In this document: positions 23,961 to 35,038 of the stretch, piece after piece | Position numbering within the stretch: the first letter of the stretch is position 1 | Layout of the letters: every line of letters begins with the position of its first letter | Assembly: GCA_017523615.1 (NCBI GenBank) | Contig: JAFWWK010000069.1 | Location: 1 to 51,444 of the forward strand | Length of the DNA: 51,444 nucleotides | Direction: 5' to 3' | Source: Clostridia bacterium | GTDB taxonomy: Bacteria; Bacillota; Clostridia; Christensenellales; Aristaeellaceae | The notes under the pieces: model-generated | Seen by the model: only the letters and a program-made list of their open reading frames with translations | What the model was told of the DNA's origin: nothing | The model's database searches: none | Translations under genes and position numbers: made by a program

Positions 23961-25718
23961 TCAGAATTCCATCAGCAAAAGGCTTCCGTCCTCGCCGGAA
24001 AAATCCAGCATATATCGGTGGTACATACCGTCGCTGTCGTAGAATGACAGTCCGTTCATCGGTATGATCCCATCGAACACAAGAAGCGCGCCAACCGTTT
24101 CATTCATGTCCAGGCGGACCAGGGTCATCATGTTATGGGTCTGGACGTGAAGTGTTCCGGAAGAGTCGATCTCCGAACCATCGGTGGAAAGAATGGTAAA
24201 TCCTGTGAGGCCCCCGGGGGAAACGCAGGTAATAACGATAAACGTGCTGTCGCCGTCCGATTCCGTGGCATAGGTGTAATCCACCACCTCGTCTTCGGGA
24301 TCCCAGCTCTCCCGGAGGGTCAGGTACTGCTGCCAGCCGCTCTTTGAGGCCGGCTTCCCGTTTCGGTCAAAGGAAAGCACCGTACCGCCTCCCCCGGCGC
24401 TGCCCCCGTCATATGTCACATCGATACCGTTGGAAGTGATCTCGATGCCGCTGGGCCAGAAAATATCGGGATCGTCGTTTTCGGCCCGCCACAGGGGGAT
24501 GCCGTTATGGGTTATGCATACCGGCGCCGCGTTATAATAACCGCAAAGGTACAATGTGCCGTCGGTATCCGCCGCAAAGCATGCGCTGCTGCCGACGGAC
24601 CACCAGGTACCTCGCATATCCAGGGTCCATCTCAGGGTCAGGCCGCCGCGCGCCATGTCGACGGCATAGGAGGACAGTGATTCCCTCGTCAGCCAGATCA
24701 GCCTTGGGTCGCTCTCCGTGCCTCCCTCGAAGGCCTGGAGGCCGGTCAGCTCGGTGGCCTCGGGGTTCACCGCGTCCAACCGGCCGAGACTCATCCCGTT
24801 AGAGTCGAAGAACATAGCGCACATATACTCCGCGCTCCCCGTCATGGCGTTCCTCACCTCTACGGTCATCCCGCCGGCAGTGAACTCAAGGGTGGGATCG
24901 CCGACCGCGTCAAACTGCGCCCGGGTCGGCGAACCGGACAGGCGGTCAAAGGGATTTCCCGCCGCGTTCTCCCCCTGCAGATACTGGATGTCGATATAGC
25001 CCCACAGGTTTTTGTAACTGCAATATACAAAGCGGTCGTCCACCTGCACGCAGTTCTCCACCTTGTCACCCAGGGGAACGCGGGCAAGTCTGGCGGAACC
25101 GCCGGAAGCCTTTTCCCTCAGGGACACCCACTCGGCACAGTTGACCACCGTCATGGGGCCGGTGATGGGAGGATACTTGCCGTCGGCCTTGGTCACGACC
25201 TTTGTATCCATCGTCGCGGCGGCATAGTTGGCATTTTTAAGATAAGATGACAGGATATAGCCCCGCACTCCCTGGTATTCGCAGGAAACATACTTCGTAT
25301 CCTCCTGGACGCATGCCACCACGATAGCCCCCAGGGGAACGGTCCTGAGTCTCGACGCGCTTTCGTAAGGACCGCTTCTCAGGGACACCCAGTCGGTGCA
25401 GTTGACCACCATCTGGTTGGGAAGGACTCCTGCGTAAGCGGGAAAATCCGTCATGGACAGGTATTCATACAGGATATACCCGGTCTTGCCGTTGTAATTG
25501 CAGTAGATAAAGCCGTCGTAGGATGCGCTGCATTCCGTGACCAGCTCGCCAAGGTACACCTTTGCCAGCCTTTCGGAATTTGTGGAGGGAAGCGCCCTGA
25601 GCGACACCCATTCGCTGCATTTCACCACCCTCATCACAGGCGTGACCCCGGCAGCGCGGGACGGAGCAAAGGACAAGAGCAGAAAAACGCAAAGGCACAG
25701 GCAGCAAAGCTTTTTCAT
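23961..25718 (-). CDS. Exported protein with three SH3b repeats
   Basis: 585 residues with a signal peptide (MKKLCCLCLCVFLLLSFAPSRA). Three bacterial SH3 repeats follow at about 28-95, 100-165 and 185-255, each starting with a VV(N/K)C..WVSLR motif and ending in GY(I/L)..YL. Each repeat carries its own cysteine pair pattern. The C-terminal 330 residues are beta-rich and unrecognised (GGTVLSFDRNGKPASKSGW) and may form a propeller. SH3b repeats commonly bind peptidoglycan. AGGAGG precedes the ATG, and the gene has its own terminator. Confidence 0.85.
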   Translation of the reverse strand: MKKLCCLCLCVFLLLSFAPSRAAGVTPVMRVVKCSEWVSLRALPSTNSERLAKVYLGELVTECSASYDGFIYCNYNGKTGYILYEYLSMTDFPAYAGVLPNQMVVNCTDWVSLRSGPYESASRLRTVPLGAIVVACVQEDTKYVSCEYQGVRGYILSSYLKNANYAAATMDTKVVTKADGKYPPITGPMTVVNCAEWVSLREKASGGSARLARVPLGDKVENCVQVDDRFVYCSYKNLWGYIDIQYLQGENAAGNPFDRLSGSPTRAQFDAVGDPTLEFTAGGMTVEVRNAMTGSAEYMCAMFFDSNGMSLGRLDAVNPEATELTGLQAFEGGTESDPRLIWLTRESLSSYAVDMARGGLTLRWTLDMRGTWWSVGSSACFAADTDGTLYLCGYYNAAPVCITHNGIPLWRAENDDPDIFWPSGIEITSNGIDVTYDGGSAGGGGTVLSFDRNGKPASKSGWQQYLTLRESWDPEDEVVDYTYATESDGDSTFIVITCVSPGGLTGFTILSTDGSEIDSSGTLHVQTHNMMTLVRLDMNETVGALLVFDGIIPMNGLSFYDSDGMYHRYMLDFSGEDGSLLLMEF

Positions 25719-25896
25719 TCCGCATCCCTCCTGGATCAGTTATAAACCGGGCTTTTGAAACGGGCCGAATGATGATATTCATTTCTTGAGATCGGGAGAT
25801 CTTCGGGGCAGCCGGGTCCGCCCGCCGTTTTCTTCCGTTATCGCGCTCAGCAGGATCCTGCTTCTAATAATAAGATACCTTTTTCAATGACGGCTG

Positions 25897-26652
25897 TCAA
25901 TACCCGATTTGGGCGGTGTCCTTAAGGACATCGCAGATAAAGTCGGCAAAGCATCCGTCTCCGGACATAACGCGCCTTCGGGGATTGCGTACATTGCCGG
26001 CGAGGCTCTCCGGCATCACCGCCAGGTCCGCCGCTTCCAGCATGGGCACGTCCGGGAGGCCGTCCCCGGCTGCGACGGAAAAACGGACCCCCATCCTGGC
26101 TGCAAGTCGGCGGATGCCCTCGCCCTTGTTGACCTCGGGAGGAAGGCAGTAGACCTTGCGGCTGTCGGTATACACCGTAAGGCACGACCCCTCAACAGCC
26201 CGGGATACGCCGGCCGCAGCGGCTTCAGGGTCCTCCGCGGCCGCATAGACCATGATCCCTTCGACCCCGTGGACCTTTTCCGGAGGACAGAAAGAACGAA
26301 AATACCTTTCCGCCTCCCGAAGGGCATGAAGATGCGCCGCAGAGGCCGCGCGTGTATCCTCGGTCCAGTCGGTGTCCTCCTCGCCGTCACGAAAAAGGAT
26401 GCCGCCCCCGCACAGAAGCGCCTGGCGGCATCCGATGCATTCCATGGCCTCTGAAAGCCTTGAATATTGCCCCGGCGTCCTCAAGGTGACCGGAACGATC
26501 CGCACCGCGGCGTTTTTCAGGAAGTCATAGGAATTTTTCGTCATATAACCCTGAGCCCGCCCGTCAAGGATCTCCGCAAGGATCACCTCTCCCGGGGGAA
26601 TGCGCCGATGGGAATAGACCAGGGTATTGTCCAAATCTGTAAAAAAGACCAT
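25897..26652 (-). CDS. HAD-superfamily phosphatase of the ter biosynthetic operon
   Basis: 251 residues from the ATG at 26652. HAD motif I FFTDLDNTLVYSHRR (DxDxT) and the C-terminal motif AAGDGLPDVPML (GDxxxD) are present, with VNKGEGIRRLA between them as motif III. A Cof-like cap is likely. As last gene of the terD-PRTase-StiP-ATP-grasp-HAD set it would dephosphorylate the proposed nucleoside-like product; the pathway was inferred in comparative work on Ter systems and has not been solved biochemically, as far as I know. Confidence 0.85.
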   Translation of the reverse strand: MVFFTDLDNTLVYSHRRIPPGEVILAEILDGRAQGYMTKNSYDFLKNAAVRIVPVTLRTPGQYSRLSEAMECIGCRQALLCGGGILFRDGEEDTDWTEDTRAASAAHLHALREAERYFRSFCPPEKVHGVEGIMVYAAAEDPEAAAAGVSRAVEGSCLTVYTDSRKVYCLPPEVNKGEGIRRLAARMGVRFSVAAGDGLPDVPMLEAADLAVMPESLAGNVRNPRRRVMSGDGCFADFICDVLKDTAQIGY

Positions 26653-26675
26653 CGTCTGTTCCCTCCCGCGGACTT

Positions 26676-27674
26676 TTACAGCACCACCGGGATCTCGACG
26701 TGAGTCACACTTCTCTCCGTCCGGTCGCATTTCCATTCCATGTCGATCCCCAGAAGCTTTGCCACGGCGACGCCGGGAATATTGACTCCCGCGGCCGCAC
26801 AGGACATCTGGACCCCGCCCGACATCCTGGTGTTCACCTCCAGCACATAGGGGATCCCGTCAAGGTATTTAAATTGGATATTGCATGGCATCTCCAGCGG
26901 GAACGCTTCAAAAAACCGGGCGCATGTATCCATGATCTCATCGTCATAGCGCACTTTTTCGATCCGGGTAGCGTCCTTGACCCTGGGGATGGCGATCAAT
27001 CCGCTTCCCGTCATCAGGCAGTCCACGCTGACCTCGTCACCTGGAAGGTATGGCATCACCATCACCGGGGAAAAAGGCTCCTTTTCCTTCAGCGCATCCA
27101 ATGCCTCCTCAAGGCTGATCCGGGTGGTCTGTTTTTTAAAAAGGGACGCGTATCCCCTTTTCCTGTTGTCGATCAGACGGTAACTTTTTCCGCCCTCGTC
27201 CCTGACAAATTTGAAGCATACGTTCCCGTACCTCTCCGAAAGGGCTTCGTACGCTTCCAGGAATTTTCCCGTATCCGTCACCATATAAAAGTCCGGAACG
27301 CGTCCGATCCCCTTTTCCCGGAAAGCGGCATAGGCCAGGTCCTTGCGGCCGAACAGCTCCACATATGGATATTTTTCGGCCATCACACGGACCCCGAGAG
27401 CCTCAAAGCGGTCCATTTCCCTGCTGACTGCCGCCATTTCCCTCCGCGGCATGAACACATCCACGCCATGTTCCCGGCAGAAATCAAGGCAGAAATCAGC
27501 ATACTCCCGTCCCTTCAGCTTCGGTTCCCGATACCATTCGTCACAGACGGCCCTGATCGGGGATTCCTCGTTTTCGTTGGTGCCGATGACCGTATATCCC
27601 GGGTCGGAATCACGGATCAGGCGGATGATGTTATATGCGGTGCTGAACCAGTGGTTGAGCCAGATGCGCTTCAT
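26676..27674 (-). CDS. ATP-grasp enzyme of the ter biosynthetic operon
   Basis: 332 residues, ATG with AAAGGAGG upstream. The N-terminal pre-ATP-grasp Rossmann part (IWLNHWFSTAYNIIRLIRD) is followed by MVMPYLPGDEVSVDCL and CNIQFKYLDGIPYVLEVNTR, with the Mg-binding Glu and Asn. ATP-grasp enzymes ligate a carboxylate to an amine through an acyl phosphate. It lies 23 bp upstream of the HAD gene. It fits the ligase step of the Ter-linked metabolite pathway. Confidence 0.88.
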   Translation of the reverse strand: MKRIWLNHWFSTAYNIIRLIRDSDPGYTVIGTNENEESPIRAVCDEWYREPKLKGREYADFCLDFCREHGVDVFMPRREMAAVSREMDRFEALGVRVMAEKYPYVELFGRKDLAYAAFREKGIGRVPDFYMVTDTGKFLEAYEALSERYGNVCFKFVRDEGGKSYRLIDNRKRGYASLFKKQTTRISLEEALDALKEKEPFSPVMVMPYLPGDEVSVDCLMTGSGLIAIPRVKDATRIEKVRYDDEIMDTCARFFEAFPLEMPCNIQFKYLDGIPYVLEVNTRMSGGVQMSCAAAGVNIPGVAVAKLLGIDMEWKCDRTERSVTHVEIPVVL

Positions 27675-27709
27675 GTGCGGCCTCCTTTGTCGTCTGATCC
27701 GGCGGGGGA

Positions 27710-28759
27710 TCAGCTGTCCGCCAGGTCCCGTATGATGCCGCAGGCGCGGTAACAGGCCAGGGGGTATACCTCCAGCGGCACGTTTTTCTCTTCGGCAAGC
27801 TGATATAGATGGTCCAAGTGTTCTCCGTCATGGAGGCTGCGTACCAGCACCTTCCATGGCAGCCGGCGCAGCAGCACCCTGGTCGCCTCTCCGATGCCCG
27901 GCTTGACCAGGTTGACGTCCCGGATGCCGAAATCCCGGCGGATCCTTTCCACCTCATCAAGGCCGGAGGATGCGCGGGTTTCCTCTGCCTCCGCTTTGCC
28001 CGGCTCCGGGAATCTGCCCGCCACGGCGTCGATGAACGTGTATGTCAGGTCGCGGTCCTCAAGTTCCCGGTAAAATGCCGCTCCGTGAAAATCTCCCGGG
28101 CCGATGATGTCCCTGCGGTAAAAGGTGCGGGAAAGGAGCCCGGACACCGTGGAATTCAGGCAGGAGGATGCGATCAGAAAATCGTCCCTTGTCCCGGCCT
28201 TCCCGGCAATGCCTGCCGGGTCCGACAGGACAGCCAGGCCCGGGTCCGCACCGGGATATTCCGCCATAGCGTCCTTCAGTTCCCGCTGGATTGCACCCTT
28301 GCCGGTCCAGCCGTCCACAAACTGGAGCTTTTCGGCGGGATGCCGCGAAAGGATATGATCCATCGCGTTCCGGTCGATCCCCCGTCCCCGGATGATCGAT
28401 ACCGTGTAATGGGGAACGTTTATCTCAAGTTTTTCCTTCAGCCAGCGCCTGATCAGAATACCGATGGGCGTGCCCGCCCGGGCCAGGGAGACCAGGACGG
28501 CCCCTTCGCCCTTGTCCCGCAGGATCTTCTGCGCAACGTTTCCCACGGCCCGGGCAGTGATCCCGGAATAAAGTTCCACCGCGCGGAAAAACAGCCTCAG
28601 GTATTCCTCGGAGGGGGAATACTCGACGGGAAGCATCTCGGAATAATGGACGCCGGCCTGGATGCGCTTTTCCCTTTCCGCGGTGTCCAGGGGTTCCACC
28701 ATCCCTGTGATGTCCTTAAGAAGGATCGTGACGTCATCCGGCCTATACGTGCTGAACAT
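27710..28759 (-). CDS. StiP-like/PELOTA-linked phosphoribosyltransferase-type protein
   Basis: 349 residues from the ATG at 28759 (GGAGG upstream), overlapping the previous gene by 17 bp. Segments such as LVSLARAGTPIGILIRRWL, HYTVSIIRGRGIDRNAM and LQFVDGWTGKGAIQREL are typical of the family named cysteine protease StiP or PRTase_1 in databases. The DGWTGKG loop resembles a PRPP-binding loop, so a phosphoribosyltransferase-like activity is more plausible to me than proteolysis. C-terminal residues (VNLVKPGIGEATRVLLRR) form the presumed second domain. Confidence 0.75.
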   Translation of the reverse strand: MFSTYRPDDVTILLKDITGMVEPLDTAEREKRIQAGVHYSEMLPVEYSPSEEYLRLFFRAVELYSGITARAVGNVAQKILRDKGEGAVLVSLARAGTPIGILIRRWLKEKLEINVPHYTVSIIRGRGIDRNAMDHILSRHPAEKLQFVDGWTGKGAIQRELKDAMAEYPGADPGLAVLSDPAGIAGKAGTRDDFLIASSCLNSTVSGLLSRTFYRRDIIGPGDFHGAAFYRELEDRDLTYTFIDAVAGRFPEPGKAEAEETRASSGLDEVERIRRDFGIRDVNLVKPGIGEATRVLLRRLPWKVLVRSLHDGEHLDHLYQLAEEKNVPLEVYPLACYRACGIIRDLADS

Positions 28760-29882
28760 CGCGTCCTCCTTCGATAAAGACGATACGGCGGCATCCCGCC
28801 TTTTCAAGGGCCCGCCGCAGGTCCGCGCGGCCCGCGGCGTTCCCCCGGGGAGCATCGGTGACCACCGCCGCCAGGGCATAGGGAGCCAGGTCGTAAATAT
28901 AGGAGGTCCTGCGGCTGTCGTACATGCTGCGCAGCCGGTAACCGGAGGTGATCGGATATCCCGGATCCCCGCAGATCCCGATGGGGCTCCGGGTGGTAGC
29001 GTGGCATCTGACCGCGGCGCCGCTTTTTTCCAATTCAAGCCCCAATATAAGGGCGGGCAGCATGCATTCCTCGGTGCCGAGCACCAGGATCTTCCCTGCG
29101 GGATCCGCCATTTGTTTCAGCCCGGGGGCCAGGAACGCCGCTTCGTCCCTGCAAAAGCGCAGATATTCCCCGATTTCCACACCCAGCCTCGGGTCCGGGA
29201 ACGGCGCGGGGGCGGCAATGGCTTCCGCGGAGGGAGAAATACCGTCCCCCGTGCAGTCCTCGGGATCGGAAATCTCGAACCGTTCGGCGGCCCCGGTCAG
29301 ATCCTCCCAGGGCATCCTTACAAGGCTGATGCTTTCGATCCCCGCGGCGGAGAGCGTCTCTTCGTCCCGGGGGGAAAGGCGGCTGATGAGCGAGGCAGCG
29401 ACGGTCGGCTTCTCCCTGAGGACCGGAAAACGTTCCCTGAGGCGCGTGACCGCATTGATCAGCGTTTTCCCGGTAGAGATCTCATCGTCCACAAAAACCA
29501 CTGCGGGAACCCCGGCGGCCCTCTCTTCGATGAAGCCGCAGTGCAGTTCATGCTCCGCGGCATGGCTGTGCTCTTCCAGAAAGCCGATCCTGTCTCCGCC
29601 TGCGGTCAGGAATTCCCGGGTGGTATGGATATATCCGCACCCGGACCCAAGGCGCCCCGCGGCAAAAGCGGCGACAGAAGTCGCCGTTTCCGCAAAGCCG
29701 ATCACAAGAGAAGCGCCCGGGACTTTTTCGGCGATCTTGTCTCCCAGGCAGCACATCATCCCGACGGCCGCCGAGGGGCTTACGGGAATATGCTTTGCCT
29801 GCAGGGGATTGATCAGGAGATAGGACCTTTTGGTGTTGTGGCGGCGCCTGGCCAGTGTAAAAACATCGTCTTCAGTGTACAT
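28743..29882 (-). CDS. Phosphoribosyltransferase with C-terminal TRSP-like domain
   Basis: 379 residues from the ATG at 29882 (GGGAGAG upstream). The N-terminal part has VVFVDDEISTGKTLINAV, a canonical PRPP loop, and LVIGFAETATSVAAF. The C-terminal part (LVLGTEECMLPALILGLELE, TRSPIGICGDPGYPI) contains the TRSP signature that names the domain. In Ter-associated operons this enzyme is thought to act on a base or base-like substrate with PRPP. It is the first biosynthetic gene after terD. Confidence 0.85.
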   Translation of the reverse strand: MYTEDDVFTLARRRHNTKRSYLLINPLQAKHIPVSPSAAVGMMCCLGDKIAEKVPGASLVIGFAETATSVAAFAAGRLGSGCGYIHTTREFLTAGGDRIGFLEEHSHAAEHELHCGFIEERAAGVPAVVFVDDEISTGKTLINAVTRLRERFPVLREKPTVAASLISRLSPRDEETLSAAGIESISLVRMPWEDLTGAAERFEISDPEDCTGDGISPSAEAIAAPAPFPDPRLGVEIGEYLRFCRDEAAFLAPGLKQMADPAGKILVLGTEECMLPALILGLELEKSGAAVRCHATTRSPIGICGDPGYPITSGYRLRSMYDSRRTSYIYDLAPYALAAVVTDAPRGNAAGRADLRRALEKAGCRRIVFIEGGRDVQHV

Positions 29883-29967
29883 TTTTTCTCTCCCGGATGC
29901 CATCAGGCAGCAGGGCCTGTTCACATTGGATATCCCGGACCGTTCCAATCGCCTGGTTTCCGGCGAA

Positions 29968-30008
29968 CAAAATCCCGGTCCGGGGTGTTATCCACCCCCG
30001 GGCCGGGG
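29968..30008 (-). terminator. GC-rich hairpin between terD and the PRTase gene
   Basis: On the minus strand CCCGG.CCGGGG and CCCCGG.CCGGG form a long stem (about 30008-29972) followed by ATTTTG. It probably reduces read-through from terD, setting a higher level of TerD than of the enzymes downstream. Confidence 0.7.
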
Positions 30009-30037
30009 TTCTAAAGGCATCCGCCCGGATGAGGCGG

Positions 30038-30616
30038 TCACACATTCACGCCGAAGTTTTCGCACAGGGCCTTGAGGCCGCCCTGGAAGCCGCTGCCGAT
30101 GGCGTTGAACTTCCACTCGGCGCCGTTGCGGTACAGTTCACCCACCACGACCGCAGTCTCAATGGAGAAATCCTCGCCCAGGTCGTAGCGGATAAGCTCG
30201 GTGTTGGTGCTCTCGTCGACGACACGGATAAAGGCATTGTCGACCTGTCCGAAGTTCTGGCGGCGCGTGCCCGCGTCATAGATGGTGACGGTAAAATCGA
30301 TCTTCGCTATCGAAGCGGGAACGGCAGAAAGGTCCACCATGATCTGCTCGTCGTCACCCTCTCCATCGCCGGTCAGGTTATCGCCCAGGTGCGTAACGCC
30401 GCCGCTGGGATGGGAAAGGTTGCCATAGAAAACGAAATCGCTGTCGCCGGTAACCCGGCCGTCGGCGCCAAGAAGGAACGCGGCTGCGTCCAGGTCGAAA
30501 TCAGATCCGCCGTCATATTTGTTGGTATCCCATCCCAGGCCGATGATCAGCTTTTTCAGTTCGGGTTTGCCCTTTGTCAGATCCACTTTTTGTCCCTTTG
30601 TCAGATTGACTGCCAT
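30038..30616 (-). CDS. terD: TerD-family calcium-binding stress protein
   Basis: 192 residues from [22 protein letters not shown] precedes the ATG. Hallmarks: [24 protein letters not shown] (calcium-binding acidic loops), [30 protein letters not shown] and [15 protein letters not shown]. TerD proteins bind calcium and are linked to tellurite resistance, phage inhibition and envelope stress. TerB, TerC, TerA and TerZ are not in the window. It is divergent from tilS. Confidence 0.96.
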   Translation of the reverse strand: MAVNLTKGQKVDLTKGKPELKKLIIGLGWDTNKYDGGSDFDLDAAAFLLGADGRVTGDSDFVFYGNLSHPSGGVTHLGDNLTGDGEGDDEQIMVDLSAVPASIAKIDFTVTIYDAGTRRQNFGQVDNAFIRVVDESTNTELIRYDLGEDFSIETAVVVGELYRNGAEWKFNAIGSGFQGGLKALCENFGVNV

Positions 30617-30717
30617 GATCGAACCCCCCATATCGTTTTTTATTCTGCGCACCGCCGGAAAACCCGCCGTTCGATCCATATCCACGCGGCTCCGGACGAT
30701 CCATTGCATCCGACGGT

Positions 30718-30746
30718 ATTTTATTGCATATCCACAAATTAGTCAA
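30718..30746 (-). promoter_or_regulatory. terD promoter
   Basis: TTGACT (30746-30741), 17-bp spacer, TAAAAT (30723-30718) on the minus strand; leader of about 95 nt to the terD ATG. Confidence 0.75.
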
Positions 30747-30857
30747 GTATCCCCCTTTCTGCAGGGCTGAAAGAAGAGCTTTAAAAGCATGGAAATGAAA
30801 GATGCCGCAGGAATGCCGTTTTGTGCCCGGAAACGTTGTGATTTTCCGGTTTGCCAC

Positions 30858-30886
30858 TTGAAAGTGCGGTCCCGGGATTGTACAAT
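30858..30886 (+). promoter_or_regulatory. tilS promoter
   Basis: TTGAAA (30858-30863), 17-bp spacer, TACAAT (30881-30886). The predicted start falls at 30893-30894, on the first ATG of tilS, so the transcript may have no leader. Confidence 0.65.
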
Positions 30887-30893
30887 GTTGTTT

Positions 30894-32288
30894 ATGACGA
30901 TGCCTTTTTGCTTTCCGCGCCCCTTTCCGGACGCAGCCCGGCTGAAGCCGGACGGGAACCTTCTGAAGACGCTCACCCTCTCCTATGACAGGGCGGGCAG
31001 GCCCGGGCGTGTGCTTGCCGCCTTTTCCGGCGGCGCGGATTCCACCGCCCTTGTGTGCATGCTTTCCTCCCTTCGGGAAGAATGGGGCTTTTCCCTGGAG
31101 GCTGTGCATGTCAATCACGGTCTGCGGGCTGAGGCCGGGCGGGACGAAAGCTTCTGCCGTGATCTGTGCACTCTGCTCTCGGTCCCGTTTACCGCCCGCC
31201 GCGTCACCCTTTCCGGAAAAAGCGAGGACGAGGCCCGCCGCCTGCGGTATTCCGCGCTGCGGGAGGAAGCCGAGGAGCACGGAGCCGCGGTCGCAGCCGC
31301 CCACCACCTGGGGGATCAGGGCGAAACGATCCTGATGAATCTGATGCGCGGCAGCGTCCGGGGGCTGGGCGGCATGCGTGAGGTCTCCCGCCTGGGGGAT
31401 GATACCATCCTTTGGCGGCCCCTGCTGCCCGTTTCTCCGGACCGGCTGCGGTCATACCTTGCTGAGAGGGGCATTCCCTGGACAGAGGACGCCACCAACA
31501 GCGACACCAGGTACCTCCGCAACGCCGTCCGGCACTCTATCCTTCCGCTGATGGAAAAAGCCCGTCCCGGGACCCTCCGCCATATCGTCGGGACCGGCAG
31601 CGTCCTGAGGGAGGAATCGGACTGGCTGGACCGGGAAGCCGCGGCTGTGCTGCGAGACCGGTGCGCCGTGGATCCCTTCCCCTTCATTTCCGCTCCGGCG
31701 CTGTACGCCTCCCCCCATGTGCTGAGAAGGCGCTGCATCCGCCTTTTTCTTGAAGCGCTGGGTGTGGGTGAAAAAGCGGACGCAAGGCTCCTTTGTGCCC
31801 TGGCCGGCCTGGATGAAGGCGCCTGCGTCACTGTCGGGGGCGGCTATACGGCGGTCAGGGGAAAGGAATACCTTTATTTCGTTCCGTCCATCCCCGCCGC
31901 AGCGCTCCGGCCCATGGAATCGCCGTTCACGGGCGATGTTGGGGACGGCAGGCGCACCCAAAGCCTCAGTACCGCCCTCTACCGGACCTGCGTCACCCGG
32001 TATCCCATGCCGGGCGACACGATCCTTCCCTTCGGCCACCGTTCCCGGCGTACGCTGATGGAATACTTCGGCAAAATGAAGACCGACCGTTATTTCCGCC
32101 TGCGTGTCCCTGTGGTGGCATCGGGGAATGAGATCATTTGGGCTGTGGGCGTCGGCGCCTCCGAACTGGTACGCCGGACTTCCCCCGGGGAGGAGCGCGT
32201 CCTGCTTTCCTGGCCTCACCCGCTGCCCGGCGACGCGGACGGCAGTCTTTTCACAATACGACCGACGATGGGAGGAACTAAGCCATGA
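30894..32288 (+). CDS. tilS: tRNA(Ile)-lysidine synthetase
   Basis: 464 residues if translation starts at 30894; a second ATG is at 30900. The frame is open further upstream, but that part crosses the promoter. The PP-loop FSGGADSTALVCML (about 44-57) binds ATP, HVNHGLRAEAGRDE and AAHHLGDQGETILMNLMRG follow, and ATNSDTRYLRNAVRH is the family block for the tRNA site. The C-terminal substrate-binding domains are present. It modifies the wobble C of the tRNA-Ile CAU to lysidine and is essential. It overlaps hpt by 4 bp. Confidence 0.95.
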   Translation: MTMPFCFPRPFPDAARLKPDGNLLKTLTLSYDRAGRPGRVLAAFSGGADSTALVCMLSSLREEWGFSLEAVHVNHGLRAEAGRDESFCRDLCTLLSVPFTARRVTLSGKSEDEARRLRYSALREEAEEHGAAVAAAHHLGDQGETILMNLMRGSVRGLGGMREVSRLGDDTILWRPLLPVSPDRLRSYLAERGIPWTEDATNSDTRYLRNAVRHSILPLMEKARPGTLRHIVGTGSVLREESDWLDREAAAVLRDRCAVDPFPFISAPALYASPHVLRRRCIRLFLEALGVGEKADARLLCALAGLDEGACVTVGGGYTAVRGKEYLYFVPSIPAAALRPMESPFTGDVGDGRRTQSLSTALYRTCVTRYPMPGDTILPFGHRSRRTLMEYFGKMKTDRYFRLRVPVVASGNEIIWAVGVGASELVRRTSPGEERVLLSWPHPLPGDADGSLFTIRPTMGGTKP

Positions 32289-32836
32289 GCATCAAGACCT
32301 ACGCCGACAAGGACATCCAGAGCACCCTGATAACCCAGGAGCGCCTTCAGGAGCGCGTCAGGGAAATGGGCGCGGAGATCACACAGCGATTCCGCGAACA
32401 GCCCCCCATCATGGTTTGCATCCTAAAGGGAGCTTTCGTGTTTTTTGCGGACCTGATCCGCTCTGTGGACCTCCCGATACGCATCGATTTCATGGCTGCC
32501 TCCAGTTATGGCGACGGAACGGTATCCACAGGCGAGGTCCATGTGGTCAAGGACCTGCCCATGGACATCACCGGGCAGAACATCATGCTGGTGGAGGACA
32601 TCATCGACAGCGGCCGGACCCTGGCCTATCTCAAACGCCTGCTGGAATCCCGCAACGCGAAGAAGGTGTACATCACCACCCTGCTTGACAAACCTTCCCG
32701 TCGGGTGGTGGACCTGAAACCGGACTTCTGCGGCTTTTCCATCCCCGATTCCTTTGTCATCGGCTACGGCCTTGATTACGCCGAAAAATACCGCAACCTG
32801 CCCGAGATCGGCATACTTTCACCCGACAGCATCTGA
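32285..32836 (+). CDS. hpt: Hypoxanthine(-guanine) phosphoribosyltransferase
   Basis: 183 residues, GGGAGG upstream. Purine salvage: hypoxanthine or guanine plus PRPP gives IMP or GMP. Motifs: VCILKGAFVFFADLIR, the PRPP loop MLVEDIIDSGRTLAYL and SFVIGYGLDYAEKYRNL. The tilS-hpt-ftsH order is conserved in Firmicutes. Confidence 0.97.
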   Translation: MSIKTYADKDIQSTLITQERLQERVREMGAEITQRFREQPPIMVCILKGAFVFFADLIRSVDLPIRIDFMAASSYGDGTVSTGEVHVVKDLPMDITGQNIMLVEDIIDSGRTLAYLKRLLESRNAKKVYITTLLDKPSRRVVDLKPDFCGFSIPDSFVIGYGLDYAEKYRNLPEIGILSPDSI

Positions 32837-32853
32837 TGTTTTTCTTTCTTTTC

Positions 32854-32892
32854 GTGCGGGGAGGGCCATGTACCCTGCCCCGCGCTTTTTTA
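32854..32892 (+). terminator. Terminator after hpt
   Basis: GCGGGG.AGGG pairs with CCCT.CCCCGC (32856-32883) with a bulge, followed by TTTTTT. It separates tilS-hpt from ftsH. Confidence 0.88.
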
Positions 32893-32947
32893 TGTGTTTT
32901 CCTTTGTTTTTTTACACCCGCAGGCTTCTCCGAGGCTGATTTGTATA

Positions 32948-32977
32948 TTGTCAACAGTCCCTGTTTTATGATATATT
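32948..32977 (+). promoter_or_regulatory. ftsH promoter
   Basis: TTGTCA (32948-32953), 18-bp spacer, TATATT (32972-32977); leader of about 60 nt. Confidence 0.6.
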
Positions 32978-33043
32978 ATTTGGAGCGGATTAATGCCCCG
33001 CATTTTCCATGCTTTTCCATGTTTTCAACGGGAGGATTGAATT

Positions 33044-34954
<1,911 letters not shown>

Positions 34955-35038
34955 GCGGCATTATCGGCGTGCCTTTTCGTTGCACGCACGCCGGCGGCGG
35001 TCATATTTTTCCACTGTCATTCCGGGAGTAATCTTTTA

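Noticed and set aside
34966..35010. Terminator after ftsH
   Set aside because: GGCGTGC/GCACGCC can pair but no T-run follows; evidence is too weak to list.
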